Positions 1 through 8,146 of a stretch of DNA of 64,000 nt are shown piece after piece. Under the pieces are notes generated by a model. It saw only the letters and a program-made list of their open reading frames with translations. It did not search any database and was not told the origin of the DNA. The number at the start of each line of letters is the position of its first letter. Within the stretch, counting starts at the first letter, position 1. Origin of the DNA: Tannerella forsythia (GTDB lineage: Bacteria; Bacteroidota; Bacteroidia; Bacteroidales; Tannerellaceae); assembly GCF_001006485.1 (NCBI RefSeq), contig NZ_JUET01000076.1, positions 124,001 to 188,000 of the forward strand, given 5' to 3'. A program made the position numbers and the translations under genes.

Positions 1-1407
1 TATACATGGTTTTGCAGTACAGAGAATGATGTATGGAAAGAGACGAAGATAAAGTTACAATCGAAGAGTGAAACGACTCCGATATTGAAGGTCACAGGAG
101 CAGAAAGTATACAAATATTTAAAAGATGGGGAACCTGTTTTAATGAATTGGGATGGGATGCACTTAACCTGTTATCTCTTGAGCAACAGGACGCCATTTT
201 AAGCAAACTGTTCTCACCCGATGGAGAATTGCATTTCTCTATGGGGCGCATCCCGATGAATGCTAATGACTATGCCCGCGACTGGTATAGTTGCGATGAA
301 GTTGACGGCGATTTTCAATTGAAATATTTTAATATCGATCGCGATAAAAAAACGATTATACCTTTCATAAGAAAAGCACTGCATTATAATCCGAATATGA
401 CTTTCTGGATTTCTCCATGGTCGCCCCCCTCGTGGATGAAAGTAAATCATTATTATTCGATTCTCAGTAATGATAAAGTGAATAAGATGTCTCCTTTATC
501 CAATGTTATTCTTCATGAGAACAGTACGGAGAGAAATGATGCTTACTACCCCAAGCAACTTGCCGTGAATGACTATTTTATTCAGGATACACGTTATTTG
601 AGAACGTATGCCGATTATTTTTGCAGATTCATTTCCGCTTATCAGGATGAAAATATTCCTGTAACAAAGGTGATGTTCCAGAATGAGCCATGGGCGTTTA
701 CCATATATCCGGGTTGTGCATGGACTCCGGAAGGAATCATTCGTTTTAATGTTGAGTATTTAGCTCCGGAATTAAAGAAACGGCATCCCGACGTTTCTCT
801 TTATCTGGGAACGCTTAACACAAATCGTTTTGAAATAGTCGACAAGATTCTCTCTGACCCTCGCATGCATAAAACGGTGGACGGTTTAGGATTTCAATGG
901 TGGGGGGGGCAGATTTTGCCTGATATTCGTAAAAAATATCCTCATTATAAATATATGCAGACAGAAAACGAATGCGGTTCGGGGACTTTTGACTGGAAAG
1001 CGGCGGAGCATACGTTTAATTTGATAAATCATTATTTAGGAAATGGTTGTGAAGAGTATACATTTTGGAATGCGATATTGTGTGACGAGGGTACAAGCGG
1101 ATGGGGATGGAAACAGAATGCTCTGATTCATGTGGATTCTAAAACCGAGGCGGTAACTTATACTCCGGAATATTATGCCGTGAGACATTTTAGTGATAAA
1201 GTAACTTCCGGTACAAAGGTGTTACAGTACAAAGAAAAAGGTGATGATAAATTACCCGCTATGGTTTTTCTAACTTCAGATAATAAATATTTGGTAGTGG
1301 CAGGTAACTTTAATGATGAGCCACGGAAGTTGACAATACAATTAGGAGCTAAATTTTTAGTTGCAACTTTAAAGCCGCATTCGTTTAATTCCTTTTATAT
1401 GAAATAA
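1..1407 (+). CDS. GH30-family glycoside hydrolase, 5' end cut off by the window
   Basis: The frame is open back to base 1 with no stop, so this is the 3' part of a longer gene. An apparent TTG start at 85 is internal. The protein resembles glycoside hydrolase family 30 (glucosylceramidase-like beta-glycosidases). Visible landmarks are CFNELGWDAL near the start of the TIM barrel, the likely acid/base Glu in MFQNEPW (codon 685-687) and the likely nucleophile Glu in MQTENECGSG (codon 964-966). After the barrel comes a short beta-rich C-terminal domain ending in HSFNSFYMK, as is usual in GH30. Family knowledge gives a retaining hydrolase acting on beta-linked glycans. The exact substrate cannot be read from sequence, and the signal peptide lies outside the window. 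Confidence 0.88.
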   Translation, partial: YTWFCSTENDVWKETKIKLQSKSETTPILKVTGAESIQIFKRWGTCFNELGWDALNLLSLEQQDAILSKLFSPDGELHFSMGRIPMNANDYARDWYSCDEVDGDFQLKYFNIDRDKKTIIPFIRKALHYNPNMTFWISPWSPPSWMKVNHYYSILSNDKVNKMSPLSNVILHENSTERNDAYYPKQLAVNDYFIQDTRYLRTYADYFCRFISAYQDENIPVTKVMFQNEPWAFTIYPGCAWTPEGIIRFNVEYLAPELKKRHPDVSLYLGTLNTNRFEIVDKILSDPRMHKTVDGLGFQWWGGQILPDIRKKYPHYKYMQTENECGSGTFDWKAAEHTFNLINHYLGNGCEEYTFWNAILCDEGTSGWGWKQNALIHVDSKTEAVTYTPEYYAVRHFSDKVTSGTKVLQYKEKGDDKLPAMVFLTSDNKYLVVAGNFNDEPRKLTIQLGAKFLVATLKPHSFNSFYMK

Positions 1408-1447
1408 AAAATTGCGTGAGTTCGGGATAATGTTTATTAGAATAAGA

Positions 1448-1651
1448 TCATCTGTTTTGTCTGTTGTGTATGGTGTATCCATAAATCACTTCAGGTTTAT
1501 TGTCGTAAAAACAGTATGCCGCTATAGCTGAGACCGGATTCATGATGAAGTTATTGATTGATCGATGTCTTGAGTGTACGAGTTTGCCTGTGTTTTTCAG
1601 CATATCATTGATACATTCTATGATGTACCTTTTCCTTAACATGATTCTGTC
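1448..1651 (-). pseudogene. IS982-family transposase C-terminal remnant
   Basis: The minus-strand frame reads D-R-I-M-LRKRYIIECINDMLKN, then HSRHRSINNFIMN and AYCFYDNKPE. This matches my recollection of the C-terminal end of IS982-type DDE transposases (DKIMLRKR..IIE..ND.LKN...HSRHRS..NF..N...AY.F..KKP). An in-frame stop (TGA, 1652-1654) lies directly upstream and the rest of the transposase is absent, so only about 65 codons of a roughly 290-codon gene remain. I could not find the terminal inverted repeats. It marks an old insertion between the GH30 gene and the xylose operon. Confidence 0.72.
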
Positions 1652-1859
1652 TCACAAGGGCATAAGCATCCCCTTTATTATACCTAAAGAAACCGATATG
1701 CGAAAAACTTAAAATTAAGGTATTTCTACCTTATTGTCTTTTATACAATTATATCATATTGTATATATTACGATAACAATATGGATCGTTATTGTAATAT
1801 AGGTGATATGTATTCATTTGTGATATAGTGTTTTATGGTGTTAGATAAAAGATTTATTT

Positions 1860-1889
1860 TTTGTTTTCGGAAAAACTTATCTATATTTG
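1860..1889 (+). promoter_or_regulatory. Promoter of the xylose operon
   Basis: TTTG at 1860-1863, an 18-bp spacer, then TATATTTG at 1882-1889 matches the Bacteroidetes sigma-ABfr promoter (TTG/TTTG at -33, TAnnTTTG at -7). The first codon of the downstream regulator lies 22 bp after the -7 element. AT-rich DNA from 1655 to 1859 precedes it and may hold the regulator's operator, though I see no clear palindrome. Confidence 0.7.
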
Positions 1890-1910
1890 TAGTGCTCAAG
1901 ACAGAAAGTT

Positions 1911-2645
1911 ATGCAAAATACTACAGTACATGTCATGCCGTTGGCAAACAATCATATCTCCGTAGACTGTGTGGTAATCGGGTTCGACGGAGAACAGCTA
2001 AAAGTGCTGCTGATAAAGCGTGTAGGTGAAGAGAAAGGAGAAATCTTTCACGACATGAAACTTCCGGGAAGCCTGATTTACATGGACGAGGATTTGGATG
2101 AGGCGGCAAAAAGAGTGCTGAAAGAGCTTACAGGGCTGAAAAACGTCAACATGATGCAGTTTAAAACGTTCGGATCGAAAAACCGTACGAAAGACCCTAA
2201 AGACGTTCATTGGCTGGAGCGGGCAATGCAATTGAAGGTGGAACGCATCGTCACCATAGCCTACCTATCGCTGGTGAAGATAGACCGGGCGTTGAATAGG
2301 GATTTAGACAATTATCAGGCCGATTGGGTGGCTATACAGAATGTAAAGACATTAGCTTTCGACCATAATCTGATAATCAAGGAGGCCTTGACTTACATCC
2401 GCCAATACATCGAGTTCAATCCGTCTTCTTTGTTTGACCTGTTGCCCCGAAAGTTTACGGCATCTCAATTGCGCACTTTATATGGGTTGGTGTACGGAAA
2501 ACAAATCGATGTGCGTAACTTCCATAAGAAAATAGCAATGATGGAATACGTCGTCCCGCTGGAAGAGAAACAACAGGGAGTGGCTCATCGGGCGGCACGA
2601 TACTACCGGTTCGACAAGAAAATATATAATAAAATTAGACGATAA
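1911..2645 (+). CDS. xylR: Nudix-fold transcriptional regulator of xylose use (XylR/NrtR-like)
   Basis: The 244-residue protein has an N-terminal Nudix-like domain (about 15-150) and a C-terminal winged helix (about 165-240, containing FTASQLRTLYGLVYG and ARYYRFD). The Nudix box after GSLIYMDEDL is degenerate (AKRVLKELTGL lacks the full REUXEE pattern), as expected of NrtR/AraR-type regulators that bind a sugar or nucleotide signal rather than hydrolyse it. In Bacteroides a regulator of this type precedes xylulokinase, xylose isomerase and the xylose transporter, the same order as here. It probably represses the operon in the absence of a xylose-derived effector. The ATG at 1911 fits the promoter spacing; a longer frame from 1835 would start upstream of the promoter. 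Confidence 0.85.
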   Translation: MQNTTVHVMPLANNHISVDCVVIGFDGEQLKVLLIKRVGEEKGEIFHDMKLPGSLIYMDEDLDEAAKRVLKELTGLKNVNMMQFKTFGSKNRTKDPKDVHWLERAMQLKVERIVTIAYLSLVKIDRALNRDLDNYQADWVAIQNVKTLAFDHNLIIKEALTYIRQYIEFNPSSLFDLLPRKFTASQLRTLYGLVYGKQIDVRNFHKKIAMMEYVVPLEEKQQGVAHRAARYYRFDKKIYNKIRR

Positions 2646-2698
2646 CAGATGTTAGCGGATTTAAAGAATGAGCAATCAGAAAAAAACAAAAATAGTAT

Positions 2699-4186
2699 AT
2701 GTATTTATTGGGTTATGACATTGGCAGCTCGTCGGTAAAAGCGAGTTTGGTAAACGCGGAAAGCGGCAAATGCGTGTCGTCTGCATTCTTTCCCAAGACA
2801 GAGGCGGAAATCATTGCCGTGAAACCGGGATGGGCAGAACAAAATCCCGAATCTTGGTGGGAAAACCTGAAGCTGGCCACGCAAGCCGTATTGACAAAGT
2901 CCGGAGTGGATGCCAGAGATATCAAGGCCATCGGCATCTCTTACCAGATGCATGGCTTGGTATGTGTGGACAAGAACGGGCAAGTGTTGCGTCCCGCTAT
3001 CATCTGGTGCGATTCAAGAGCTGTCCCATACGGTCAAAAAGCAATTGAAATGTTGGGAGAGGAAATGTGCCTTTCTCATCTGCTGAATTCTCCGGGAAAC
3101 TTTACCGCATCGAAGCTGGCATGGATTAAGGAAAACGAACCGGCCATATATGAGCGAATCGATAAGATTATGTTGCCGGGAGATTATATCGCAATGAGAC
3201 TGAGCGGTACCATTTGCACCACCATTTCGGGTTTATCCGAAGGCATGTTTTGGGACTTTAAGAATGGTCGGATTGCCGACTTCCTGATGAATCACTATGG
3301 ATTTGACTCTTCATTGATAGCTGATATCAAATCCACTTTCTCCGAACAAGGACGTGTCAATGCTGCTGCAGCCTGCGAATTGGGTTTAAAAGAGGGTACC
3401 TCTATCACTTACCGTGCCGGAGACCAGCCCAACAACGCCCTATCACTGAATGTATTCAATCCCGGAGAGATAGCTTCCACGGCAGGTACGTCTGGTGTGG
3501 TATATGGTGTGAACGGAGAGGTAAACTATGACCCAAAATCGCGTGTCAACACTTTTGCACACGTCAACCATAGTGCCGAACAGACCCGTTTGGGCGTCTT
3601 GTTGTGCATCAACGGAACGGGCATTCTCAATTCATGGGTGAAGCGCACCGTCGCTCCCGAAGGCATTTCGTACAACGACATGAATGTATTGGCCGCGCAA
3701 GCTCCCATAGGTAGCGCCGGATTGAGTATTCTACCCTTTGGCAATGGGGCGGAGCGCATGCTCGAAAACAAAGAAACCGGTTGTTCTGTCCAAGGAATCA
3801 ATTTCAATTTACATGAGAAGTCACACATCGTCCGTGCGGCACAAGAGGGTATCGTGTTCTCTTTTAAATACGGCATCGACATTATGGAACAGATGGGTAT
3901 CTCCATCCGGAAAATCCATGCGGGAAAAGCCAATATGTTCCTCAGCCCGCTGTTCCGCGAAATGCTGGCAGGAGTAACAGGCGCAGTAATTGAACTGTAC
4001 GATACCGACGGTTCCGTAGGAGCAGCCAAAGGGGCAGGCATTGGTGCCGGCATCTACAAAGATAATAACGAGGCTTTTGCTACATTAGAGAAGGTGGAAG
4101 TCATTGAGCCGAAACTGGCCGACCGTGAAGCGTATGCAGGAGCATACGGACGCTGGAAACAATGTCTGCTTAACGTGCTTTCATAA
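2699..4186 (+). CDS. xylB: Xylulokinase
   Basis: The 495-residue FGGY-family carbohydrate kinase phosphorylates D-xylulose to D-xylulose 5-phosphate with ATP. The N-terminal phosphate-binding motif GYDIGSSSVKASLV (residues 4-17), the SYQMHGLVCVD substrate-side segment, IIWCDSRA, the central AGTSGVVYG loop and the C-terminal GAAKGAGIGAGI segment are all present. Length is normal for the family (about 480-500). It lies 53 bp after the regulator and 48 bp before xylA, consistent with one transcript. It completes conversion of xylose to a pentose phosphate pathway intermediate in the cytoplasm. Confidence 0.96.
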   Translation: MYLLGYDIGSSSVKASLVNAESGKCVSSAFFPKTEAEIIAVKPGWAEQNPESWWENLKLATQAVLTKSGVDARDIKAIGISYQMHGLVCVDKNGQVLRPAIIWCDSRAVPYGQKAIEMLGEEMCLSHLLNSPGNFTASKLAWIKENEPAIYERIDKIMLPGDYIAMRLSGTICTTISGLSEGMFWDFKNGRIADFLMNHYGFDSSLIADIKSTFSEQGRVNAAAACELGLKEGTSITYRAGDQPNNALSLNVFNPGEIASTAGTSGVVYGVNGEVNYDPKSRVNTFAHVNHSAEQTRLGVLLCINGTGILNSWVKRTVAPEGISYNDMNVLAAQAPIGSAGLSILPFGNGAERMLENKETGCSVQGINFNLHEKSHIVRAAQEGIVFSFKYGIDIMEQMGISIRKIHAGKANMFLSPLFREMLAGVTGAVIELYDTDGSVGAAKGAGIGAGIYKDNNEAFATLEKVEVIEPKLADREAYAGAYGRWKQCLLNVLS

Positions 4187-4234
4187 AACAAATAGAAAAC
4201 AAAAAATAATAAATTCTAAAAACAAATTAAGATT

Positions 4235-5554
4235 ATGGTAACAAAAGAGTATTTTCCCGGAATAGGAAAAATTAAGTTCGAAGGAAAAGAGAGCATGAAC
4301 CCAATGGCATTCCGCTATTACGATGCTGAAAAAGTGGTGATGGGAAAAAAGATGAAAGATTGGCTGAAATTTGCCATGGCATGGTGGCATACCCTCTGTG
4401 CGGAAGGTGGCGACCAATTTGGCGGTGGTACGAAGCAATTCCCTTGGAACAGTAGTGCAGACAAAGTGCAGGCCGCCAAGAACAAAATGGATGCTGGCTT
4501 TGAGTTCATGCAGAAAATGGGCATCGAATACTATTGTTTCCACGACATAGACCTTTGCGAAGAAGCCGATAGCATCGAAGAATACGAAGCCAACCTGAAA
4601 GCTGTTGTGGCATACGCCAAACAGAAACAAACGGAAACAGGCATCAAACTGCTGTGGGGTACTGCCAACGTATTCAGCCATGCACGCTACATGAACGGTG
4701 CCGCAACCAATCCGGATTTCGACGTAGTGGCACGTGCTGCCGTTCAAATCAAGAACGCCATCGACGCAACCATCGAACTAGGTGGAATGAACTATGTATT
4801 TTGGGGTGGACGTGAAGGCTATATGTCATTGCTGAACACGGACCAAAAACGTGAAAAGGAACACCTTGCACGGATGTTGACCCTTGCCCGCGACTATGCC
4901 CGCAGCAAAGGCTTCACCGGTACATTCCTGATTGAGCCCAAACCGATGGAACCCTCCAAACATCAATATGATGTAGACACCGAAACCGTCATCGGCTTCT
5001 TGAAAGCTCATAATCTGGATAAGGACTTCAAAGTGAATATCGAGGTGAATCATGCTACGTTGGCCGGTCATACTTTTGAACACGAATTAGCCGTAGCCGT
5101 CGACAACGGTATGTTGGGTTCCATCGACGCCAACCGTGGTGACTATCAGAACGGATGGGATACCGATCAATTCCCTATTGATAACTTTGAACTGATACAG
5201 GCCATGATGCAAATCATTCGTAACGATGGTCTGGGCAACGGTGGTACGAACTTCGACGCTAAGACTCGCCGTAACTCGACCGATTTGGAAGACATCTTCA
5301 TTGCGCACATTGCAGGCATGGACGCTATGGCACGCGCCCTTGAAAACGCAGCCAAACTGCTTGAAGAATCTCCTTACAAAAAGATGCTGGCCGACCGCTA
5401 TGCTTCTTTCGATGCCGGCAAGGGCAAGGAGTTCGAGGAAGGCAGATTGACGCTGGAAGATGTGGTGGCATACGCTAAAGCCAACAGCGGCGAACCTAAA
5501 CAGATCAGTGGCAAACAAGAGTTGTATGAGGCAATAGTAAATATGTATTGCTAA
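4235..5554 (+). CDS. xylA: Xylose isomerase
   Basis: The 439-residue enzyme interconverts D-xylose and D-xylulose using divalent metal ions. Characteristic elements are YYCFHDIDL (catalytic His region), VFWGGREGY, the metal-binding [24 protein letters not shown] and GSIDANRGD, followed by GWDTDQFP. Length and motifs fit the long class II isomerases typical of Bacteroidetes. The gene sits between xylB and the transporter with short gaps, as in other Bacteroides xylose operons. Confidence 0.97.
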   Translation: MVTKEYFPGIGKIKFEGKESMNPMAFRYYDAEKVVMGKKMKDWLKFAMAWWHTLCAEGGDQFGGGTKQFPWNSSADKVQAAKNKMDAGFEFMQKMGIEYYCFHDIDLCEEADSIEEYEANLKAVVAYAKQKQTETGIKLLWGTANVFSHARYMNGAATNPDFDVVARAAVQIKNAIDATIELGGMNYVFWGGREGYMSLLNTDQKREKEHLARMLTLARDYARSKGFTGTFLIEPKPMEPSKHQYDVDTETVIGFLKAHNLDKDFKVNIEVNHATLAGHTFEHELAVAVDNGMLGSIDANRGDYQNGWDTDQFPIDNFELIQAMMQIIRNDGLGNGGTNFDAKTRRNSTDLEDIFIAHIAGMDAMARALENAAKLLEESPYKKMLADRYASFDAGKGKEFEEGRLTLEDVVAYAKANSGEPKQISGKQELYEAIVNMYC

Positions 5555-5579
5555 TCTTTATCGTATTGTAAATTATATC

Positions 5580-7079
5580 ATGAGTAATACGGAAAACGGC
5601 AGCAAAGTCTATCTATTTTCTATTGTGCTTGTTGCTGTCATCGGAGGCTTGCTGTTCGGATACGACACGGCAGTTATCTCCGGTGCGGAGAAAGGAATTC
5701 AGGCTTTCTTCATGGGAGCCAATTTCGAATATACCGACACGATGCACGGCATCACCTCTTCCAGTGCATTGATAGGGTGTATTCTGGGTAGTGCGATTTC
5801 GGGCTTTCTTGCTTCCAGATTGGGACGCAAACAGTCTCTTCTCGTAGCCGGTGTGCTGTTCTTATTATCTGCACTCGGTTCTTATTATCCTGAGTTTCCG
5901 CTCTTCGAGCAGGGAGTACCCTCTTATTCGTTGTTGATTGCATTCAATCTTTATCGCATCTTAGGCGGTATCGGTGTTGGTTTAGCTTCCGCCATTTGCC
6001 CGATGTATATTGCGGAAATTGCTCCGAGCAATATTCGTGGAACATTAGTGTCGTGGAATCAGTTTGCCATAATCTTCGGTCAGCTGGTGGTTTATTTCGT
6101 GAATTTTTTGATTTTAGGCAGCCATGCCAATCCCGTCATTGATTTGGTGAACGGAGTAAACCGAATCATGAATCCGGATGTAGCTGTGTGGACTATTGAA
6201 ACCGGATGGCGTCTGATGTTTGTCAGCGAGGCAGTTCCTGCAGGGCTTTTTGTCTTGCTGGTACTGTTTGTACCTGAAACACCCCGCTATCTTACCCTAT
6301 GCGGTAAAGACGAAAAGGCGTTGCATGTGCTGAGCCGCATCAATGGACTTGTGCAGGCAAAAGTCATTTTGTCCGAAATCAAGGCAACCACCGAAGAAAA
6401 GACGGAAAAACTATTTACATACGGATGGATGGTTATTTTCATCGGTATCATGTTGAGCGTATTCCAGCAAGCTGTCGGCATCAATGCAGTGCTTTATTTT
6501 GCACCTCGCATCTTCCATACGATGGGCATGGGCAACCCGATGGTACAGACAGTGATTATGGGTGTCATCAATATCCTCTTCACTTTGCTGGCTGTCTTCA
6601 CGGTAGAAAAATGGGGACGAAAACCGTTGCTGATATCCGGTTCCATCGGTATGGCGATAGGGGCGTGTGGTGTAGCTCTTTGCAACTTTGCCACAGGCGT
6701 TCCATCCGTCTTTCCGGTTGTCAGCATCATGGTATACAGTGCTTCATTCATGTTCAGTTGGGGGCCTATTTGTTGGGTATTGATTGCGGAAATCTTTCCG
6801 AATACCATTCGCGGTGCGGCTGTGGCCCTTGCCGTGGCATTCCAATGGATTTTCAACTTCATCGTTTCATCCACATTCGTGCCGATGTATAATATGCGTT
6901 TGGGAGAGATGGGTGACAAGTTCGGACACATGTTTGCCTATGCACTCTACGGTATCATTTGTGTGATGGCCGCCATCTTTGTCTGGAAGCTCGTTCCCGA
7001 AACGAAAGGCAAAACATTGGAGGATATGACCAAGTTGTGGAAAAACCGGAAAAAGAAAATATTCATTCGGTGTGATTGA
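5580..7079 (+). CDS. xylT: D-xylose/H+ symporter (MFS sugar transporter)
   Basis: The 499-residue major facilitator protein has about twelve hydrophobic segments. Signature sequences of the sugar porter family are visible: GGLLFGYDTAVISG in TM1, GRKQS after TM2-3, PESPRYL-like VPETPRYLTL at the end of the N-half, QQAVGINAVLYFAP in TM7, KWGRKPLL and the closing PETKGKTLEDM. This places it with XylE-type proton-coupled pentose importers. It starts 25 bp after xylA and is the last gene before a hairpin terminator. It should bring xylose released by surface or periplasmic glycosidases across the inner membrane. Confidence 0.93.
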   Translation: MSNTENGSKVYLFSIVLVAVIGGLLFGYDTAVISGAEKGIQAFFMGANFEYTDTMHGITSSSALIGCILGSAISGFLASRLGRKQSLLVAGVLFLLSALGSYYPEFPLFEQGVPSYSLLIAFNLYRILGGIGVGLASAICPMYIAEIAPSNIRGTLVSWNQFAIIFGQLVVYFVNFLILGSHANPVIDLVNGVNRIMNPDVAVWTIETGWRLMFVSEAVPAGLFVLLVLFVPETPRYLTLCGKDEKALHVLSRINGLVQAKVILSEIKATTEEKTEKLFTYGWMVIFIGIMLSVFQQAVGINAVLYFAPRIFHTMGMGNPMVQTVIMGVINILFTLLAVFTVEKWGRKPLLISGSIGMAIGACGVALCNFATGVPSVFPVVSIMVYSASFMFSWGPICWVLIAEIFPNTIRGAAVALAVAFQWIFNFIVSSTFVPMYNMRLGEMGDKFGHMFAYALYGIICVMAAIFVWKLVPETKGKTLEDMTKLWKNRKKKIFIRCD

Positions 7080-7084
7080 TAATG

Positions 7085-7128
7085 GAAGGTGTGGTTGATT
7101 AAAATTGACCGCACCTTTCTTTTCTCCT
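7085..7128 (+). terminator. Rho-independent terminator of the xylose operon
   Basis: The arms at 7086-7095 and 7108-7117 pair over ten bases with one G-U, enclosing a 12-base loop. They are followed at once by the T-rich stretch TTCTTTTCTCCTTC. It begins six bases after the transporter stop codon. Confidence 0.8.
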
Positions 7129-7620
7129 TCTCTGCCCCTCGCTTCTCCGAAAGTCCCTTAAGTTCTCACTCACCGTTCTTTTGCACATCCTATTTGAGGA
7201 TATTCCGGTTTTCATTGCTGTCCGCTAAAAATAGCCGAATTAAGCATATACGCGCACCTCTATTTTCATTTCTAAGGCTTGGGAACCCCACAGAAGAAGA
7301 GATTCTGTACATTTATAGAGCTTATATTCGTTCTCTGCAACGGCTGTTCACTAAAAAAAGCTATATCAGCCATAAGAGGGGCTTACTTTTTAAGAAGGAA
7401 ATATGAAGGTACTATTTATAGGGACTGAGGGGACAATATTTATTGCTTTTATAGTTTTATCGGACAGCAATAAAAAAAATCAAGCTTTCCATTCTGAATC
7501 AACGTTTTTTTTCTTATCCGAAGCGCAGATGTATATTGTTGAGAAGAGATGAATCGACTTTTTTTTGATTTTATTTAGGGTTTATGCCTAAATGTTTGCT
7601 TTATATACAAACGATAATGA
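7129..7620. other. Intergenic stretch with no recognisable gene
   Basis: This 490-bp AT-rich region separates the xylose operon from the damaged FecR gene. I see no sigma-factor coding sequence, although ECF sigma genes usually sit here, and no convincing TAnnTTTG promoter element. A 105-codon frame starting inside the terminator (7089) has a composition unlike neighbouring genes and no recognisable domain. Confidence 0.6.
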
Positions 7621-8099
7621 ATGAAACGCGAAACGTTACATAGTTTTTTCGACGGAACGGCTACATCTGAAGAGGTACGTGAAGAGGTACGGTCAGTCAA
7701 GGAATGGCTGGCCGAATCGGAGGAACACATGAAGGAGCTGATATCCGAACGTGCTTTTTTCGACGCGCTGATCTTGTCAGAAAACAAAGAGGAAACATCT
7801 ATCCTGCGTGCTGAAAAACAACGGAGAGTTTATCGCAGAATAGGAGTAGAACTGCTGAAAATTGCTGCTGTTGCGGCTGTCATTGCTTCCGGAACACTCC
7901 CTTTGAAGAACTGATGTCTCGCCTTGAAAAATGTTACGGCATTACGGTCCGGATCGAAAATGACCGGATCAGGCGGAAGGTTTTCAGCGGTAAGTTCCGC
8001 ATATCGGACGGAATGGAAAATATATTGCGTCTGCTCCAACAAGAAGAGCGTTATGTGTTTGAACGTGACGAATCCGAGTCGGTCATTTACATTCACTGA
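7621..8099 (+). pseudogene. FecR-family anti-sigma factor with internal deletion and frameshift
   Basis: The first frame (7621-7914) encodes a FecR N-terminus: an acidic helical anti-sigma domain, then a hydrophobic segment (IAAVAAVIAS) that would span the inner membrane. It then runs out of frame and stops. The other frame reads RNTPFEELMSRLEKCYGITV, then VFSGKFRISDG and ILRLLQQEERYVFERD to a stop at 8099. That is the C-terminal DUF4974 domain of FecR. About 150-200 residues, including the whole central FecR domain that carries the periplasmic signal-sensing part, are missing at a junction near 7878-7890. No ECF sigma gene precedes it, although the next gene encodes the STN-bearing SusC that would normally signal through FecR. 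A 61-residue DUF4974 fragment could still be made from ATG 7914. Confidence 0.82.
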
Positions 8100-8146
8100 A
8101 AATTCATGCTAAATATCTAATTCCATCATAAAAAACATTTAACAAT

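Noticed and set aside
7089-7406. A 105-codon rightward frame after the xylose transporter
   Set aside because: It starts inside the terminator stem, has no start signal and no family resemblance, and its composition is like random A/T-rich intergenic DNA.
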